Under the pieces are notes generated by a model. It was given only the letters and a program-made list of their open reading frames with translations. It was not told the origin of the DNA and ran no database searches. A DNA stretch of 64,000 nucleotides from Diphasiastrum complanatum (lineage: Eukaryota; Streptophyta; Lycopodiopsida; Lycopodiales; Lycopodiaceae): positions 47,440,354 to 47,504,353 of the forward strand of contig CM055093.1 of assembly GCA_029204225.1 (NCBI GenBank). Reading direction: 5' to 3'. A program made the translations under genes and the position numbers. The stretch's first letter is position 1. Every line of letters starts with the position of its first letter. This document shows positions 36,485 to 49,289 of the stretch, piece after piece.

Positions 36485-39400
36485 TCAAGAATTCAGCTCA
36501 GCTTGCTGGTTGGCCTGCTGTGCAGTCCAGTATGAATTAGCTTGGATAACACGCTCAAGCAACTCCTGGGGCACAGGTTCTCCCCTACGCTGATGTGGTG
36601 CAATTTGTGCTGTGTGGACTAGTGTCTTCCACTTATCCTGTCAACCAAGAGTAGGTAAAATGGTTAAGCTTATGGAGGTAACAGCTGAAAATCTACTTAT
36701 CACAGTTGTCTTTTATCATCTTGGTATTCATTCACATAACACCCCTCCGAACTGAACATCTAGATTAAAGGAAATGAACCTTGTCTATCTGGTTCGAATA
36801 CTGTACTGCCTAGAATCACCGAGGAGCTTTTAAAGTGCATCCATTCTTTTATGAAATAGCTGGTTTTCTTCATGATTATCAAAATTACAAGCATTCTGTC
36901 ATGCATTGCTATAATTACCATGCGGCTTGCAGGTACCAGAAAGAGATTGATGCATTGTCAAACTGATCAAGCATATCTTATGTGAACTGGTATAAAACTT
37001 GGAAAGGTCCTGAAGTGTATAATACGGAAAACACAGAAGGAAATAGCACAACCTTTAGGTCCACATATGTTCTGTGTTTTGCCTGATCAAAAGCCATAAT
37101 TTTTACATCTCGCCATCTGAAAGAAAAAGTACTCTCAGGTAAGTTTCCATTTTTCTACTGCATATTTTCAAAGTTCTGCACATAATCAAGTTATCTGTAC
37201 TACCTGCCCGTACCCAGCTTCTCTACAGCCAGTACTAGTGCTTCCACTTCTGCAACACTGAAAGGCCTTCTAATTCGCCGCTTCCCAACTTCCAGTGGGC
37301 TGTTTTGCTTCATGGGAACCATAGCCATCTCTTGGGAACTCTCTCCAGCCATGCTTGGATGCAGAATAATGGCTCCTGCACCATGATCTGACAATGGATT
37401 AACTTCTGATATGGTGGAAGCGGAATCTGATTCATGTTTAGGCCAAGAGATTGGATCTGTCTGTCCTCTCATTGGTACCATAGCTCCTATATTGGCAACC
37501 TTTGTGGAGTGAAGAGAGAAAGGAACTCTCTCATTTGGAGCTACTTTGAGTTCTCTGTCATTGCAAGCCTTCAAAGATTCATCACCAGCACCAGTTCTCC
37601 TTGCAGTCAATTTTGTATCTGCAAAGATATTTTCATCACTAGGAAGAGTATTTGCTGTAACAGTTACATCAGAGTCTCCTTTTGTATCGGTGTGCCATTT
37701 CTTTGTGGGAGGCCAACAATTTTCTCCGTCTACTACTCCATAATGTTGGAAAGCAGCACACCTGTAAACGTGCAAGAAGCTTCAAAACATTGACCCTTCA
37801 ATGAGGGGAGACAATATGAAAATTCTAGTGTTACTAAACTTTGTATCTTACGATGCGACATGACTCTATTTGGCAAACGGTGCAATTTGCTGCCTTGTGA
37901 GAGCACACCACAGAGATGCATGATTCTTCTAGGATAGGAGTCTCTTTTTACCTTGGAGATGGCTGACTGGCTGCATGAGAAAGTACAAGAAGTGGGTCTT
38001 CCAGGTTTGAAGATGAAGTTGATGTTGTGGTTGGTTCTAGCATAAAACCAAGAGATTCAGGCTTTCCAGTCCTTGAAATACCCAATTGGACAAGTGTAGC
38101 ACCTTCATCAGTTACTTTCTTGCCTTGCAGAAGCACACGTACTCTTAAACCTCCTCCCAGAACATTCATTGCCGCATCCATAACCGCTTTCTGTTCTTCC
38201 CAAGAATGTGAATGAGAATACAAGCAAAATATGGTTACTACTATAAAGAAGGCTGCTATCTTGCTTGACATAAAATCATTAATACAAGGGACTCACTACT
38301 TCCAGTATACTAAAATATCAAAAGGAAAAGCTCACACCAGCCTATGTTTTTAACGTATATATCGGAAAAGTTCAAACCAATTTACCTTGAGGTTAGCAAC
38401 TGTTGCAGATTCAGGGAGATCCACTAGAAGTTCAGGCACAGTGAAAGATTTGATGCTGACTTTCACTGCAATAAGGGAAAATCAAGCAATTTTATTGCAA
38501 CATAAAAACCGACTCAATCTAGCCCCTAGATAGCAAAAGGCCTTATGATTCCCTAGCAAGTGCACTAGCAGATGCCTGCCTTGCCACAACACATTCTTTG
38601 AATTGAAGGCTACAACTCAGGTTTAAATTCCAAAGAAAAGTATGGGGGGTATTCATGCTCAGTCAACCACCGACCATTTTCTCAATATAGAGTATAATAG
38701 TGAGAGTATCATGGACTAGATGAGAATGTTAAAGACCGTGCACAATTACTTCAATTTTGAGGACAAGCAGCAGGTTCAACCCAGATGCGAAATAGCACAG
38801 GTAATATCCTCTAACATTCGTTCTCAGGTCTATTATGAATAATTCATTCTCATATTTAATATAAACAAGCATGAATTGTAATCACTACTGTATGGAAAAA
38901 AAATTATTATCGGACACACCGTGGGCTTCACTCGACTTGACTGCAGGAAACTTGCAGAAGGCTCCTCTTCCAATGGCAGAAGATGCTACACTTGCAGCTT
39001 TTGCTGTCATATCATGAAAATGTGCTGTTAGTGCTTTGACAATGATTAAGTGTTAAGCCTAAAGGAAAGACGAAAACATATACTAGGTAAATACTTCTAC
39101 CACATCTCAACAATTTTTAGAACTGCAGAAAAGACAAAAAAATGTGTCACTGTTACGATGTCAAGATATCTAAGCAGGCCCATTGGAGTTTGGCAAGGTG
39201 TCTGTGTCCATACTGGATGACTCTAGACAGAACTTGCCCTTGTCAAAATCCCAGGAAAACACAATTTGATTGTCTTTCTCAATACAACGGGACACTATGC
39301 TCGACCGCTTGATTAAGTAATGCATTTGCCAACTAGCAGATGGATCTCTTCTTTTTTTTGTGTCAGCTACAATGACTCTGTTTTCATAGAGTACCCTGTG

Positions 39401-42096
39401 GTAATAACAGCAATCTCACTTTCAATGTTGCAAAATACCGAAAGGATAATCATAGTAGCTATTTGGAGGCAGAGAATGTACTGGGTGGGTCCATCGCAAT
39501 TGTGGTCCACATTCGAATCTCTTCAAGGAAAACAAGTTTTACAGCATCGTTCTATTTTCTAAATTTAGTATAAGCTTCCATGTGGAAAAGCTCCCATGAG
39601 AGGTTGAGATATGGTGATCTTCTGAATTACTGTGCCATTAATGTGATGAGCGCATTTAAAGGTAGGCTTTTGCAGGTACATGGTAATGAAACAATAATTA
39701 TTCAACTTGTAATTGGCTTTAACAGTGACTGCAAGTTACGAGTTTGGTGAATAAAGTAATTTGCCCGTGAATATTCGATTAAGTGATGTGATTTATTCAC
39801 AAAAGACTCTCCAATTTTAAATTATTTCTGACTGATTCTGATGGAAAGTGGAGAATGAAATCAATGCAAAGATTTTCATGTGTTATTAAATCTTTTATAG
39901 ATATATTTTCTTTTTATGCTCACCACGACGGAGCTTGGCTGCAGCAGCTGGAGGCTCTCCATCTGCACAATGATGATATTTCATATCGTTTTGATCTAGT
40001 GAATAAGTAGACACCCTGTCTTCCTCTGAACCTATTCTTTTTTGCCTGGACTTACACACTTTATTTGATCGTTGCCTTGTATAAGAATTTTCTCCATATA
40101 GAAACTGTCCCTGAAACTTCCCACCTGCAATTTACAATAGAAAATCTCTTTTTTGAGCTTGTTTGCCATAGAAATTAGCAGAGAAAATATTCCCTTCTAT
40201 GATATGTATCATAATAGATAAACCGCTCAGATGAAGTGCAAGCACTGCCATAATGACATCTTGAAGAAAGAAATGAAGGGTCTACAAAATTACTGCAGCA
40301 AAAAGATTCACATGCTATGTGAAGAAGACGGTTATAACAATCCGGCAGTCAAACTGGAGATGTTGATGCCAGTATTTTTTCTTACCTTGATCTTTGCAAA
40401 ACAGGATTTATGTACTCATCTCTATTTTAGACCAGCAAGGTGAAAAAATCAAGAAGTATGTACTTTATTTACCTGTAACTGCAGTTGACTCCATCTCCAC
40501 GTGCTTTCGCTTTGAGCAGCACCCTGCAGTTCGATGCCAATTTACCTCGTCATGAACATTTTTACCCCTCAACCTAGCGTTCTTTTGTGATTTGAATTTG
40601 TGTGTTACACATCCCGATAAAATCTCTTCAGATGTTTCTCTTTTACAATTCAAGTTTTGTCCCGGTTCAACAGAGCACAAACCGGGATTCTTGTTTTCAA
40701 AATTGAATATTCTTTGCGCCTGTGCCCTAATGCCTGGAGAAGCTATCGATGGAGTATCAGCGAGCTTATCTTCCATTTTGATCAGAAATTTTGGATGCTT
40801 GTCAAATGATTGAAATTGCCTAGGAAGAGTGCCTTCCTCCACTTTATCAAAGTGCAAGTCGGAGGAGAAGTTGCGGGAATTTTTGCATTTCACTCTGTGT
40901 TCCAACTGTGACAAACTTTTTTTAGTTCCAAGTTCTTCTAAAAATTGTACTCCTCTTACAACCTCTATAGCATCATTGGACTCATCATCTAGTCCTTTCA
41001 GCGCGCTGCATTCCTCTTCAAAGTCCCCTCCTTGTTCCGTCATCATCTCATTAGAAAGCACATCCTCACTTAACATCCTGAATTCTGGCTGTTTTGTATC
41101 CTTCAAAGAATACTCGTGTGCAACCTGGTTTACACGGCATGGTTCTTGCTTTCCTGGGTTAGAAATGGCATCAACCCTTTCTACTGCTTGCCGTTGCATG
41201 ACAGATTTCTCTTTATATTCAACAACTGTGCCAGATTCATTATCTGATTTTGCACTGAGGCCATCGTCATCAACGATAGCAACAGGCTGTACATGCTCCC
41301 TACTATCTCCTTCCCATTCAGTTGTGCATTCTCCTTGCAGTACATGAGCACCTCCTACTAAATAATTGTCATCCAAGGAACCAAGAAGTTGTCTTTCTGA
41401 GAGTTTTGTTGCCACGGGCTTACAAAGCAGAGTGTTTGTTTGAGGTACATCATTCTGTTCAACCTTTTTCTGGACCTCAAAGCCGGTATCCACCTTCCTA
41501 TCATTAACTAGGGGGGTTTGGTGACTTGTACAAAGCATCGGTAAAATCCCACATTCTGTTTTCTCCACAGCTTGATCAGCTCTAAAGGTTGGCACTTCGT
41601 TGCATTTTGCAACTGACTCTTTAGAGCAAAGGCAACCTTGGTTCATGGGTACGTCACACTCAGACTTGTTCTTCAAAGAATGCTCCTCTTCTTTACTGGA
41701 ATCTTGCAACAATTGGCCTGCTACCGCAGCTAGTAATTCAAAAAATCCTGCTCCTTTTCCACATTTGGAAACATGCAGACAAGATTTTGCTCTTCCCTGA
41801 TCATATTGAGGAGGTCAGACAAGTTCAACAGTATAGCTCTAGCATAAGATCATTTTCTAACAGTATTTATAAACAGACCACAACATATTCCAAACCTTAA
41901 CAATCTACATCGCAAACGGAAAATGAAAAAGCTTATTTATACTGTTATGCCAGCTGGGCCAGCGTTATTGTAAGGTAAACTTCAAATTTCAAACCTCATT
42001 GGAAGATCGTACACGAGAAGAGCGCATAGCACGACGCAAAGCAGGTCCATTGTAGCCAGGAAATACAGTTCCCGGTCGTTGCCTTTGTGGCTCCAT
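36485..42096 (-). CDS. TRP1-like: Telomere repeat-binding protein (TRP/TBP family)
   Basis: Nuclear protein expected to bind double-stranded plant telomere repeats through a C-terminal Myb. Coding exons (minus): 42096-41995, 41796-40473, 40124-39924, 38997-38920, 38465-38386, 38190-37952, 37761-37204, 37116-37053, 36637-36485. All introns are GT-AG, the phases fit, and the sum is 2799 nt (932 residues). A ubiquitin-like domain at about residues 568-650 is split over exons 5-6 (IKSFTVPELLVDLPESATV; LGGGLRVRVLLQGKKV). The Myb at about 835-895 has RRIRRPFSVAEVEALVLAVE, then HRTYVDLKDKWKTLVHTA (the telobox), followed by the family's extension RRGEPVPQELLERV. Exon 2 adds about 441 acidic, Ser/Glu-rich residues without a domain, so the protein is longer than the 550-700 residues usual in the family. 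Start chosen at the first ATG of an exon opening MEPQRQRPG. Confidence 0.93.
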
Positions 42097-45000
42097 AATT
42101 ACATGACCTATTTGGTTAAAAACTGTGATCATGTGCTCTCAATTTGAGGAGCCATTTGAGCCTTCAAAAATCTACTGGGCACTAAACACTCAGCCAAGTG
42201 ATCCAGATATATACATGGTATTTGAGGTCTTTGCTTCCAACTCTTTGCAATGTTTTCTACTCTGCAACTGCATACTGCTCACTTAATTACAAAACCACCA
42301 GAAATGTCTCGTTACCTGAATAATGGGACAATAAATGGTCGTTAGCCTGAAGAAGTTGTTTCAAGCAATCATCGAAGTAAAAGTTACCTAGGAGACAAAT
42401 CACGAGAGGTCTTAAAGAATCTCCAAATCCTTTGTATACACTTTTCAACTATAATATTAGCTCGTAAATGTTAGGATTCAAGACAAGGATGTCTTTGCTA
42501 CACAAGATCAATAAAAGCAGCAAAAGTCTATTTTCTCAAATCATCACGAAGAAGATCCATAAATAAATTTTCAACTTATACAGCCAATTTGCCAAGTCTT
42601 TTAGAGCACTTGTCCCTATTTTCAACATCACAGACCACACGAAGAGAAATAACTAGTAGTCACCAGCTTTATCAGAATCAGGCTGATTATGAAACTTTGA
42701 TAATAAAAAAATGCAGGCAACTTCACTCAACATAATCCATTGCAGACATATATGTTCTAGCTAGCAAACAGCAATCGCCGATGACTTCATTTCTGTTTTC
42801 TTTGTTTAGCACTTAGGAAGAGAATCCGTTTACCTTCCAAACTCTAATCAGACGGCCTTAATCACCAGATAATGATGCTTTGCAACCGTCAATTCAATGT
42901 TGTGATTCCATATGACTATGACTACACAGATCTTCAATTATCAGTGAAGAAACACACTTTTGATTAATTAATGTGGTAGACTAACTTTACCCATTTAACA
43001 AGAGAATGAATGAATACTCATCCAAACTGAAATCAAATTTCCTCATCAAGCAAGACTTTAATAAAGATGAGCAATCTGAAGGAAAAACCCATCGGAACCT
43101 TATCGTATGAATCTGCTAGAGAATTTTGATCCTTAAACACTATCAAATTAAGTATACTAGCTTATCTAATCAAAGCTTTATACTTCAGTGTGAAGGAGCT
43201 GTGGATCAGGCTTAGGAAACGAAACTGGTGAGCATTATGCCCAGAAGAATTCATTGAGATTGAGGAAGGTGGAGAGTGCGGTCACCGCGTCCTACAGTGC
43301 TTCCGTCAGAATAGCCAATAGGTCAAGCCGAATACAAGCTCATACGTATCAAAGCCATCTCACAGGATACGTCTATCACATATCGCAAATTCCAATCTTT
43401 TGTGCGTGTAAAACATCTCAGTTGAGCGAAAAATTATCGTACGCCTTCGGAATCTTGCGTAGCATCAAGCATATACAGTTCAGAGTCTGCCACATATAGT
43501 AAATGGTTTATTCTGAAATGACAAACAATGGCTTTATGCTCTCTGTCTTCAGGATGCCTCGGCCCTTTGCAGTTTTGAGGAAGTTCAAGTGGGAGGTTCC
43601 CTTAGAAAAGCGTTCATTTTTCTTAGTCTTGAAATATTTAAGAACGTTCAAGTAGGAGGTTGCCTGGATCAAAGGACACATTCCTGTATGCAAAGATTCC
43701 GGCCATCGTCTTTTGTATGACTCACATTCCTTGGCATCCCAACCCCTTCCTAATAGCCATTTCTATTGGCGGCAGATCTGAAAAGAACCTTTTATTGCTA
43801 AATCTATCTGTTAATTATTCCTACAGGAAAAGCAACACAGTACTCCATGGATCGACAAGGATGTAAAACCTCGAAAGCCAATCCTAAACCTTGGCAAGAT
43901 ATCAATCCAAAGCAAGATAATACAGTTCCAATTCTTTTGAAACAAGGGCCTTACAAGGGGCGACTACGAACGATGTCGCTTGAAATTCATTCCGAGAAGG
44001 TATGTTCTTTACGGAAGAAAAATTATGCTCTACGTCTGTAATTTAGTGCACCATTGATATGCTACTTTATCACTTAAGTGACGAAGTGCTATGTAGAACA
44101 TTAGGCAGGTAAGGAAGAGAACTGAAATACCAGTTGGAGTATCCTTCAGATTCGTTCTCATCCACTATAATGATTTATGTACAATCAAATATGTCTTCTG
44201 ATAACGCTTTTGATTATCCTTTTAGAAAGCCTTGCAAACGATGAGGTAACTTCTTTGCTGAATTAGTGTCATAGTGCCGAGAATATATGCCTCTGTTGTC
44301 TCAAGATTGCCATCTGTCAAGCAAAAAGAAGAATTAAGAATCAAAATATTTCCAATTTGACAGAGGAACGATGTCCCTCAAAATTTCACGCAGATCTTCT
44401 CTCAAAACTGTCCGTCTGTGTGAAGACATTGGAAATTCATGAAAATTACGAACTACGACACGCCTAAAGAACCAAAATTCATACGTACGTAAGCTTGTAA
44501 AACGAATCGACAATAATTAAGCAGAAGATCCAACGGATCTACCTACCAGACGTGCCAAATTCGCCTTGAACTTGAGAAACAGAAAGAGAAGTGTCTTGGC
44601 TGGCCAATTCCAGCGGATGAGGCCATTTAGAAGACTACCGAGTTACCGATAATGTGCAATTTACACAAAGAACATCAAAGTGAAAAGGGAAAAGAGTCGT
44701 AAATTCAAGCTTCCTAACGAACAACAAACAAGAACATTGAATAACTATATGGCATGCATTGCATATGATAGATCTGTAAAGAAACCTTCCGAACTTCAGG
44801 CTTAAGCCTCGAACTGGCAAAGAAATAAGTTCAGGCCTCCAGCCAAACAAATCCTGCTTCAGTTTGTTCAAGAAAGACTCCGAGGAAGGTCAAGAGTGGG
44901 AAGGATCCAGAACGGAAGGACAAATCAGACCGCAAGGCAGAACAATGCATTCTGTTACAAAATTATAGTGCCAAAATTGAAGGAATCTGCGAAGCCTGGC

Positions 45001-45400
45001 AGGACATGAAAGAAGCATCAACGCACACAATCAAAGATGCATCAATCAACACACAGGATCGAAGCAGCATTAACACGCACAAATTTCAAAGAAGCATCAA
45101 CAGAGAGGAAGAGCAGCAGAGTTATGGGCAACAGATGATGTCAACTGAGCTTTACCAAGGTTTTAAAAGAAAAGACAAAGGCATGCGAGATTGATGCAGC
45201 CTCTGATTCTGACGAGAAAAAGGAAAGAACTCCAAATTCGGACGCATTTCCATAGCCAGATGATAGATTCCCAGGGGAAAGCGAGGCAGGCAGGCGCAGG
45301 AAGGAAGGAAGCAAGCAAGGAAGGAGAAAGAGAGAGAGAGAGAGAGACAGAGAGAGAGAATACTCTGTCACGGAGAGAAGAAATGAACATGGACTTCTCT
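42097..45400 (-). other. Probable 5' UTR exons and introns of the TRP-like gene
   Basis: No coding frame. Possible donors on the - strand occur near 42316 (CAG/GTAACG) and 44540 (TAG/GTAGAT), so the leader is probably spliced. A GA/CT-rich tract (45325-45358; CT on the - strand) resembles plant 5' leader or core-promoter pyrimidine patches. Transcript ends are not visible. Confidence 0.4.
45325..45358 (-). repeat. Short (GA)n/(CT)n tract
   Basis: Imperfect GA array with one CAG interruption. CT lies on the coding strand of the TRP-like gene, where such tracts are common in plant core promoters. Confidence 0.85.
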
Positions 45401-45421
45401 CACGACTAACCACTTAGATTC

Positions 45422-45435
45422 TTGCCACGTGGCAA
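45422..45435. promoter_or_regulatory. Palindromic G-box TTGCCACGTGGCAA (copy 1)
   Basis: A perfect 14-bp palindrome around CACGTG, a bZIP/bHLH binding site type, located just upstream of the presumed TRP-like transcription start. It repeats at 46184. Confidence 0.65.
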
Positions 45436-46183
45436 AAATAAAACTTGGATTATTTGTAATGGTTATCCATTCAAAACGTGGCATGATCTGAACGCTTATA
45501 GCATAATCCAACGGCGAATAAACGGAGTCATTTTTTCTTCCTCCAAGAGAGAGACATACCAATTTTAGGACGCTAGTGAATTAAGCTCCGCAGACGATCT
45601 TAGCCATCCACGTGTTAAGAGCTAGATCCAAAGTAACTGGACCGTACACATGGCGTCTTGGGATAGAAAGTAGTTGAATCTGTCTGGCGACAAATCCTTC
45701 AGTGCATTAAGTGTAGCTGTGATTGATCGTGAACCGGGAACCTTACTTTAACTTGACGCGACCGGGAGGTCCGGTCACCCCACCCACGGTTTTATCTCAT
45801 CTCTACCGGCACGGCCGGGATCATCTGACAAAGCCCTCCTTCAATACTCAACCGATAGCGACCCTGGCACCCCCCGATGACTGCCACGTCGAAAGTACCG
45901 AACCTGTCTCGACCTTATCTGACGGACGAAAAAGTCGCTTGAACGACGGGCTGGGGGTAGCGCTTTCCGGATCAGATCCCCAGCGGATATTTCGTGGCCT
46001 TCTTTCTATTTTCTTTTAATTAATTGAATTATTTATTGCTTTTTGTGTGGGAAAATGGCAAGAAAATTGAGCTTTTTCCTTAAGAAAAACAAAAACCGTC
46101 ACCGAGCCTGTACACCCCCGCCCGAGGCTGGCCGCCAATGAGACTCGATAGCACAGGACTCCTCCGCCAAACCAGTTAGATTC

Positions 46184-46197
46184 TTGCCACGTGGCAA
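46184..46197. promoter_or_regulatory. Palindromic G-box TTGCCACGTGGCAA (copy 2)
   Basis: Second exact copy of the 14-bp palindrome, about 760 bp from the first and in the same sequence context. Confidence 0.65.
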
Positions 46198-46280
46198 ATC
46201 GACCAAACGTCGTTTTTCAACTGCTTATCCTGATACACGTGGAGATATCTGAGCGTTTATGATTGAATCCAACGGTGGAA

Positions 46281-47952
46281 GAAGTGGACTGATTGTGTGC
46301 CATTGAGATGGCTGGCCGCTCTGTCCCAGACAAAGGCGCCCTTATCTGCCTTTCAAAACCGCGGGTTTAGGAGCCTTAAATGCGGAGAAGATGTTTTTGT
46401 CCTTAACAAAAAGTATCAAAATTTAAAGGCATAGCCCGAAGCTAGGGGACAAGAGGCCTGGTCAAAGGTCACCGGTGGCCTAATCAGGGAGATGGCAGGT
46501 CCCGTGGCCAGTCCCGTGGATTGTAACCGATTGAGGCCACATGGAGCCTGTGTGGGTGTGACCGTGACTGATGGCAGTCAGTCTGGCTGGCAGGCCTCGA
46601 AATGCTCACGAGAAAAACAGCCACCACCGGAAAGAGGAAACTTTCAAATTTGAAAGACATCAAGAGCATGGCAATCTACCCACCTATTGTTGATCAAGTC
46701 AAGCCACTTAAATTGCAAGACCCTTCAAATTCAAAGATCAAGCTTACTCATATGATGATTCATATCTTAGACTTTTTTTTTAAAGCTTTGACTAGATAGA
46801 TATTTATCATTAAGCTATTCTCACAAATCTGTCTACACATGTGTCATTTTTGGCGAGTTTTAATTGAAAATCAATTTTTTATTTTTTATTTATTTTTAAT
46901 TGCAAAGCCTTTTTTTTTTTTTTTTTTTCCGATTCTAAAGCACGTGGTTCATTCTCTTAAGTATTAACTACAAATATTAACATGAATTACCAAGCGTGTA
47001 TAAGATGATAATTACACCGCCAAAGTCAATACCTAATCACATCAAATTATTCCACACCATATTCATGTTGAAGATTGACTACAGGAGGCAACTGATTAAC
47101 TAAGTGACGATCAAAATTGTTCCTAAGCTTCAATAAGGAGAAAGGTGCACAATTATTCCTTGATTTCAAGAGCTCTATTTTGGAAGTTATAAAAGAAAGC
47201 CACATGAGAAATGAGAACTAGAATATCTCAATTTTTGTTGAGAAAATCAAAATTAAAGCTAAATTAGCAACAATGGCAGAGTGATGAGTGGATACAATGG
47301 ATCTAGATGAAGGCAGCAATGAACCAAGCATAGACAACAATCGTGGAAATGAAGGTCATTCATCATCCCCTTCAAATTATGAGAGAATAGAGAACAAAGA
47401 GCTATTCCTCTCTCCTAGGGAAACGGAGTATTTCAACCACACCCTGATGTACCTATAGAAGATCTCCTCATAAGGAGACAAGGTTCGATAAGCAATGGGG
47501 TACTTGTATTTATGGTACCGGTGGATTCTCTTCCAAAAGTTTTCAAAAGCCATGTAGGAATGGATTCTAAAGATTCTAAAATTATTTGTCATGACTTATA
47601 ATCATCCAACAACACATCTTGCTATGAAAGTAGTTACCAAATTAATAATAGTAGATAGATAGAAGAAAAACACAAAATCTTTTGGAATGGAAAATGGAGG
47701 AGGACTCATTTTATTGTAAGCCCTTATAGTTTTTGGTAATTCACGTAAATTTTAATTAAATTTAAAAATTAAGTAAGTAACTATTTATAAGATGCTACAT
47801 TTTGACATAAGATATTTTAGAATTTTTACATTTAAATAGCCAAAAATAAAAACATTAAATTTTTTCTAAAAAAATATTTTTAAAATGCAATTTAAAAGAT
47901 TTCGATATTATTTTAAAAGCTTGTATGCAAATCAATGTTAATATTTTAACAT
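46281..47952. other. AT-rich spacer, no gene recognised
   Basis: Contains a poly-T run (about 46908-46928) and a weak minus-strand open frame (47592-47377) without a domain. Nothing else is supported. Confidence 0.4.
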
Positions 47953-48590
47953 TCAAAAAAATATTTTTAAAATAAATACAATAATCTTATGAAAGAGGTA
48001 AAAATGTCCACATACATAATTTTGATAAGTGTTTATACATTGCAATAAGAAATTTTTAACCAGATCATTTGGATCTGGATTAGCAGGTCTTCCAACATTT
48101 GTATATGTTGGAGCCATCGCTTGATCATGAGTAACTACATCTACCACTACATTATAATGCTGCTCAACTACATCTGCCAGGAGTGGTTGAGGCTCCTTAT
48201 AGAGTGGAGCAATACTATCCTCAAAAGGCCCTATCTTACCTATCTCTTGAAATTCAGCCGGCAAAATTGAAATTCCAGTTATTCTCATCTTAATAAATTC
48301 ACTAAACTATCATCTAATTTTACTGCCGCTACATGTCTGCCCTTTTTGGACAACACATGCACTAGTTGTGCCACTACCACTAAATAAGTCCAAAATCCAA
48401 TCGACAAAATGAGAAAACATGTCAATTGATTTATTTACAAGTTGTGGCTTTTGATATGGAGAAGCCACAAAATCAGTCATTGGATTTTTTAATTATTTCG
48501 TCACTTTAGAAAAGTCAAAGTGAATTTCGAAGTCTAAACTTCTCACAATGTTGTAGTATAGCATAGACCTATTTCCATCAGTAAAGTAGC
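47953..48590 (-). pseudogene. Decayed DNA amino-methyltransferase-like ORF
   Basis: On the - strand from about 48570 the frame reads DGNRSMLYYNIVRSLDFE and HFDFSKV. After a stop come NPMTDFVASPYQKPQLV, then MFSHFVDWILDLFSGSGTTS (about 48420-48355). The latter is the SAM-binding motif I of N4-cytosine/N6-adenine DNA methyltransferases (D-x-F-x-GSGTT), preceded as usual by a QKP motif. A frameshift then leads to HVAAVKLDD, matching the GR-x-VA-x-x-x-D step that follows motif I. The frame at 48288-47953 may be its C-terminus. The catalytic DPPY/SPPY motif is not visible; the upstream part ends at an LTR-like block. At least one stop and one frameshift make it non-functional. Source could be a transposon-borne or old bacterial-type methylase. 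Confidence 0.6.
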
Positions 48591-48689
48591 CGATGGTTGA
48601 TAGTCATCTCATTACAGAGGTGAGCACCACCGGAACTTCTCATATTTGGCTTGTACCTACAATTATTTAAGATAGAATCAGATGCGAGG

Positions 48690-49230
48690 GTCGTGGCATC
48701 CTGTGTGCATAAGCTCTTGGCCCAATGAGCACTTGTAAATAAATAATTATGAAATAAACTAGACTTTGGGCCATGCAATTAAAAATAATATTAGAGGCCA
48801 AAGTCTAAGTTAAGTTTAAGTTGCTAAGTTTTTGAGTTAGTCAAAAGTCAAATGGTAGTAGGTGGGGTGTGCTTCTTCTTACACCATAGATTAGTTTGTG
48901 CTTCTTGTGGATGGTGTGGATTACAATCCCATCCTTTGCAAGTAGCCAATAAGAAGCAAGTGGCAACCCAAAGATAAAAAGGCACCATTTGTAACCATTT
49001 TCCAAGCTTAATGAGAAGCAGGAAACTCTACCATTTCGGAAAGCAAGCATCCTCATTTGCTATTCACTCTTGTTAAGGCTATTGTGGTGTTTTCCCTATT
49101 GTTCTCCATTTTAATTGTTCTTGTTTCCATTAGTTAAATCTTCTCCATTAGCATGCATAATGAGCAAATGAGTTAACCTCCATCTCACCTCTCTCTCTCC
49201 TTCTTTCTCTACTCATTCTATCCTTCTCTT
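48690..49230 (+). mobile_element. LTR-like repeat related to 8505-8660
   Basis: Shares GGCATCCTGTGTG, a GACTTTGGGCC-like block and an AAGTCTAAGTTAAG-like block in the same order with the LTR at 8447-9176. It is followed by an unknown ORF rather than a visible primer site. Confidence 0.4.
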
Positions 49231-49289
49231 GAGGAATCCATCCAAGAGTATGAGGCAACGTACCCAGAAGATGAGATGCGGGGGGGATA

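Larger units (their letters stand above)
45411..46280. promoter_or_regulatory. Putative promoter with duplicated G-box segment
   Basis: Segments 45411-45535 and 46158-46280 share, in order, TTAGATTCTTGCCACGTGGC, an ACGTGG-containing block, ATCTGARCG and AATCCAACGG. The region between is GC-richer than its surroundings. It is probably the promoter of the minus-strand TRP-like gene. The + frame 45723-46019 has no recognisable domain and I do not call it a gene. Confidence 0.5.

Noticed and set aside
37434-41800. Plus-strand open frames opposite the telomere-binding gene
   Set aside because: They lie antisense to well-supported exons and show no domain of their own.
45723-46019. 98-codon plus-strand frame in the GC-rich promoter area
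   Set aside because: No domain, no homologue recognised, position explained by the promoter of the minus-strand gene.
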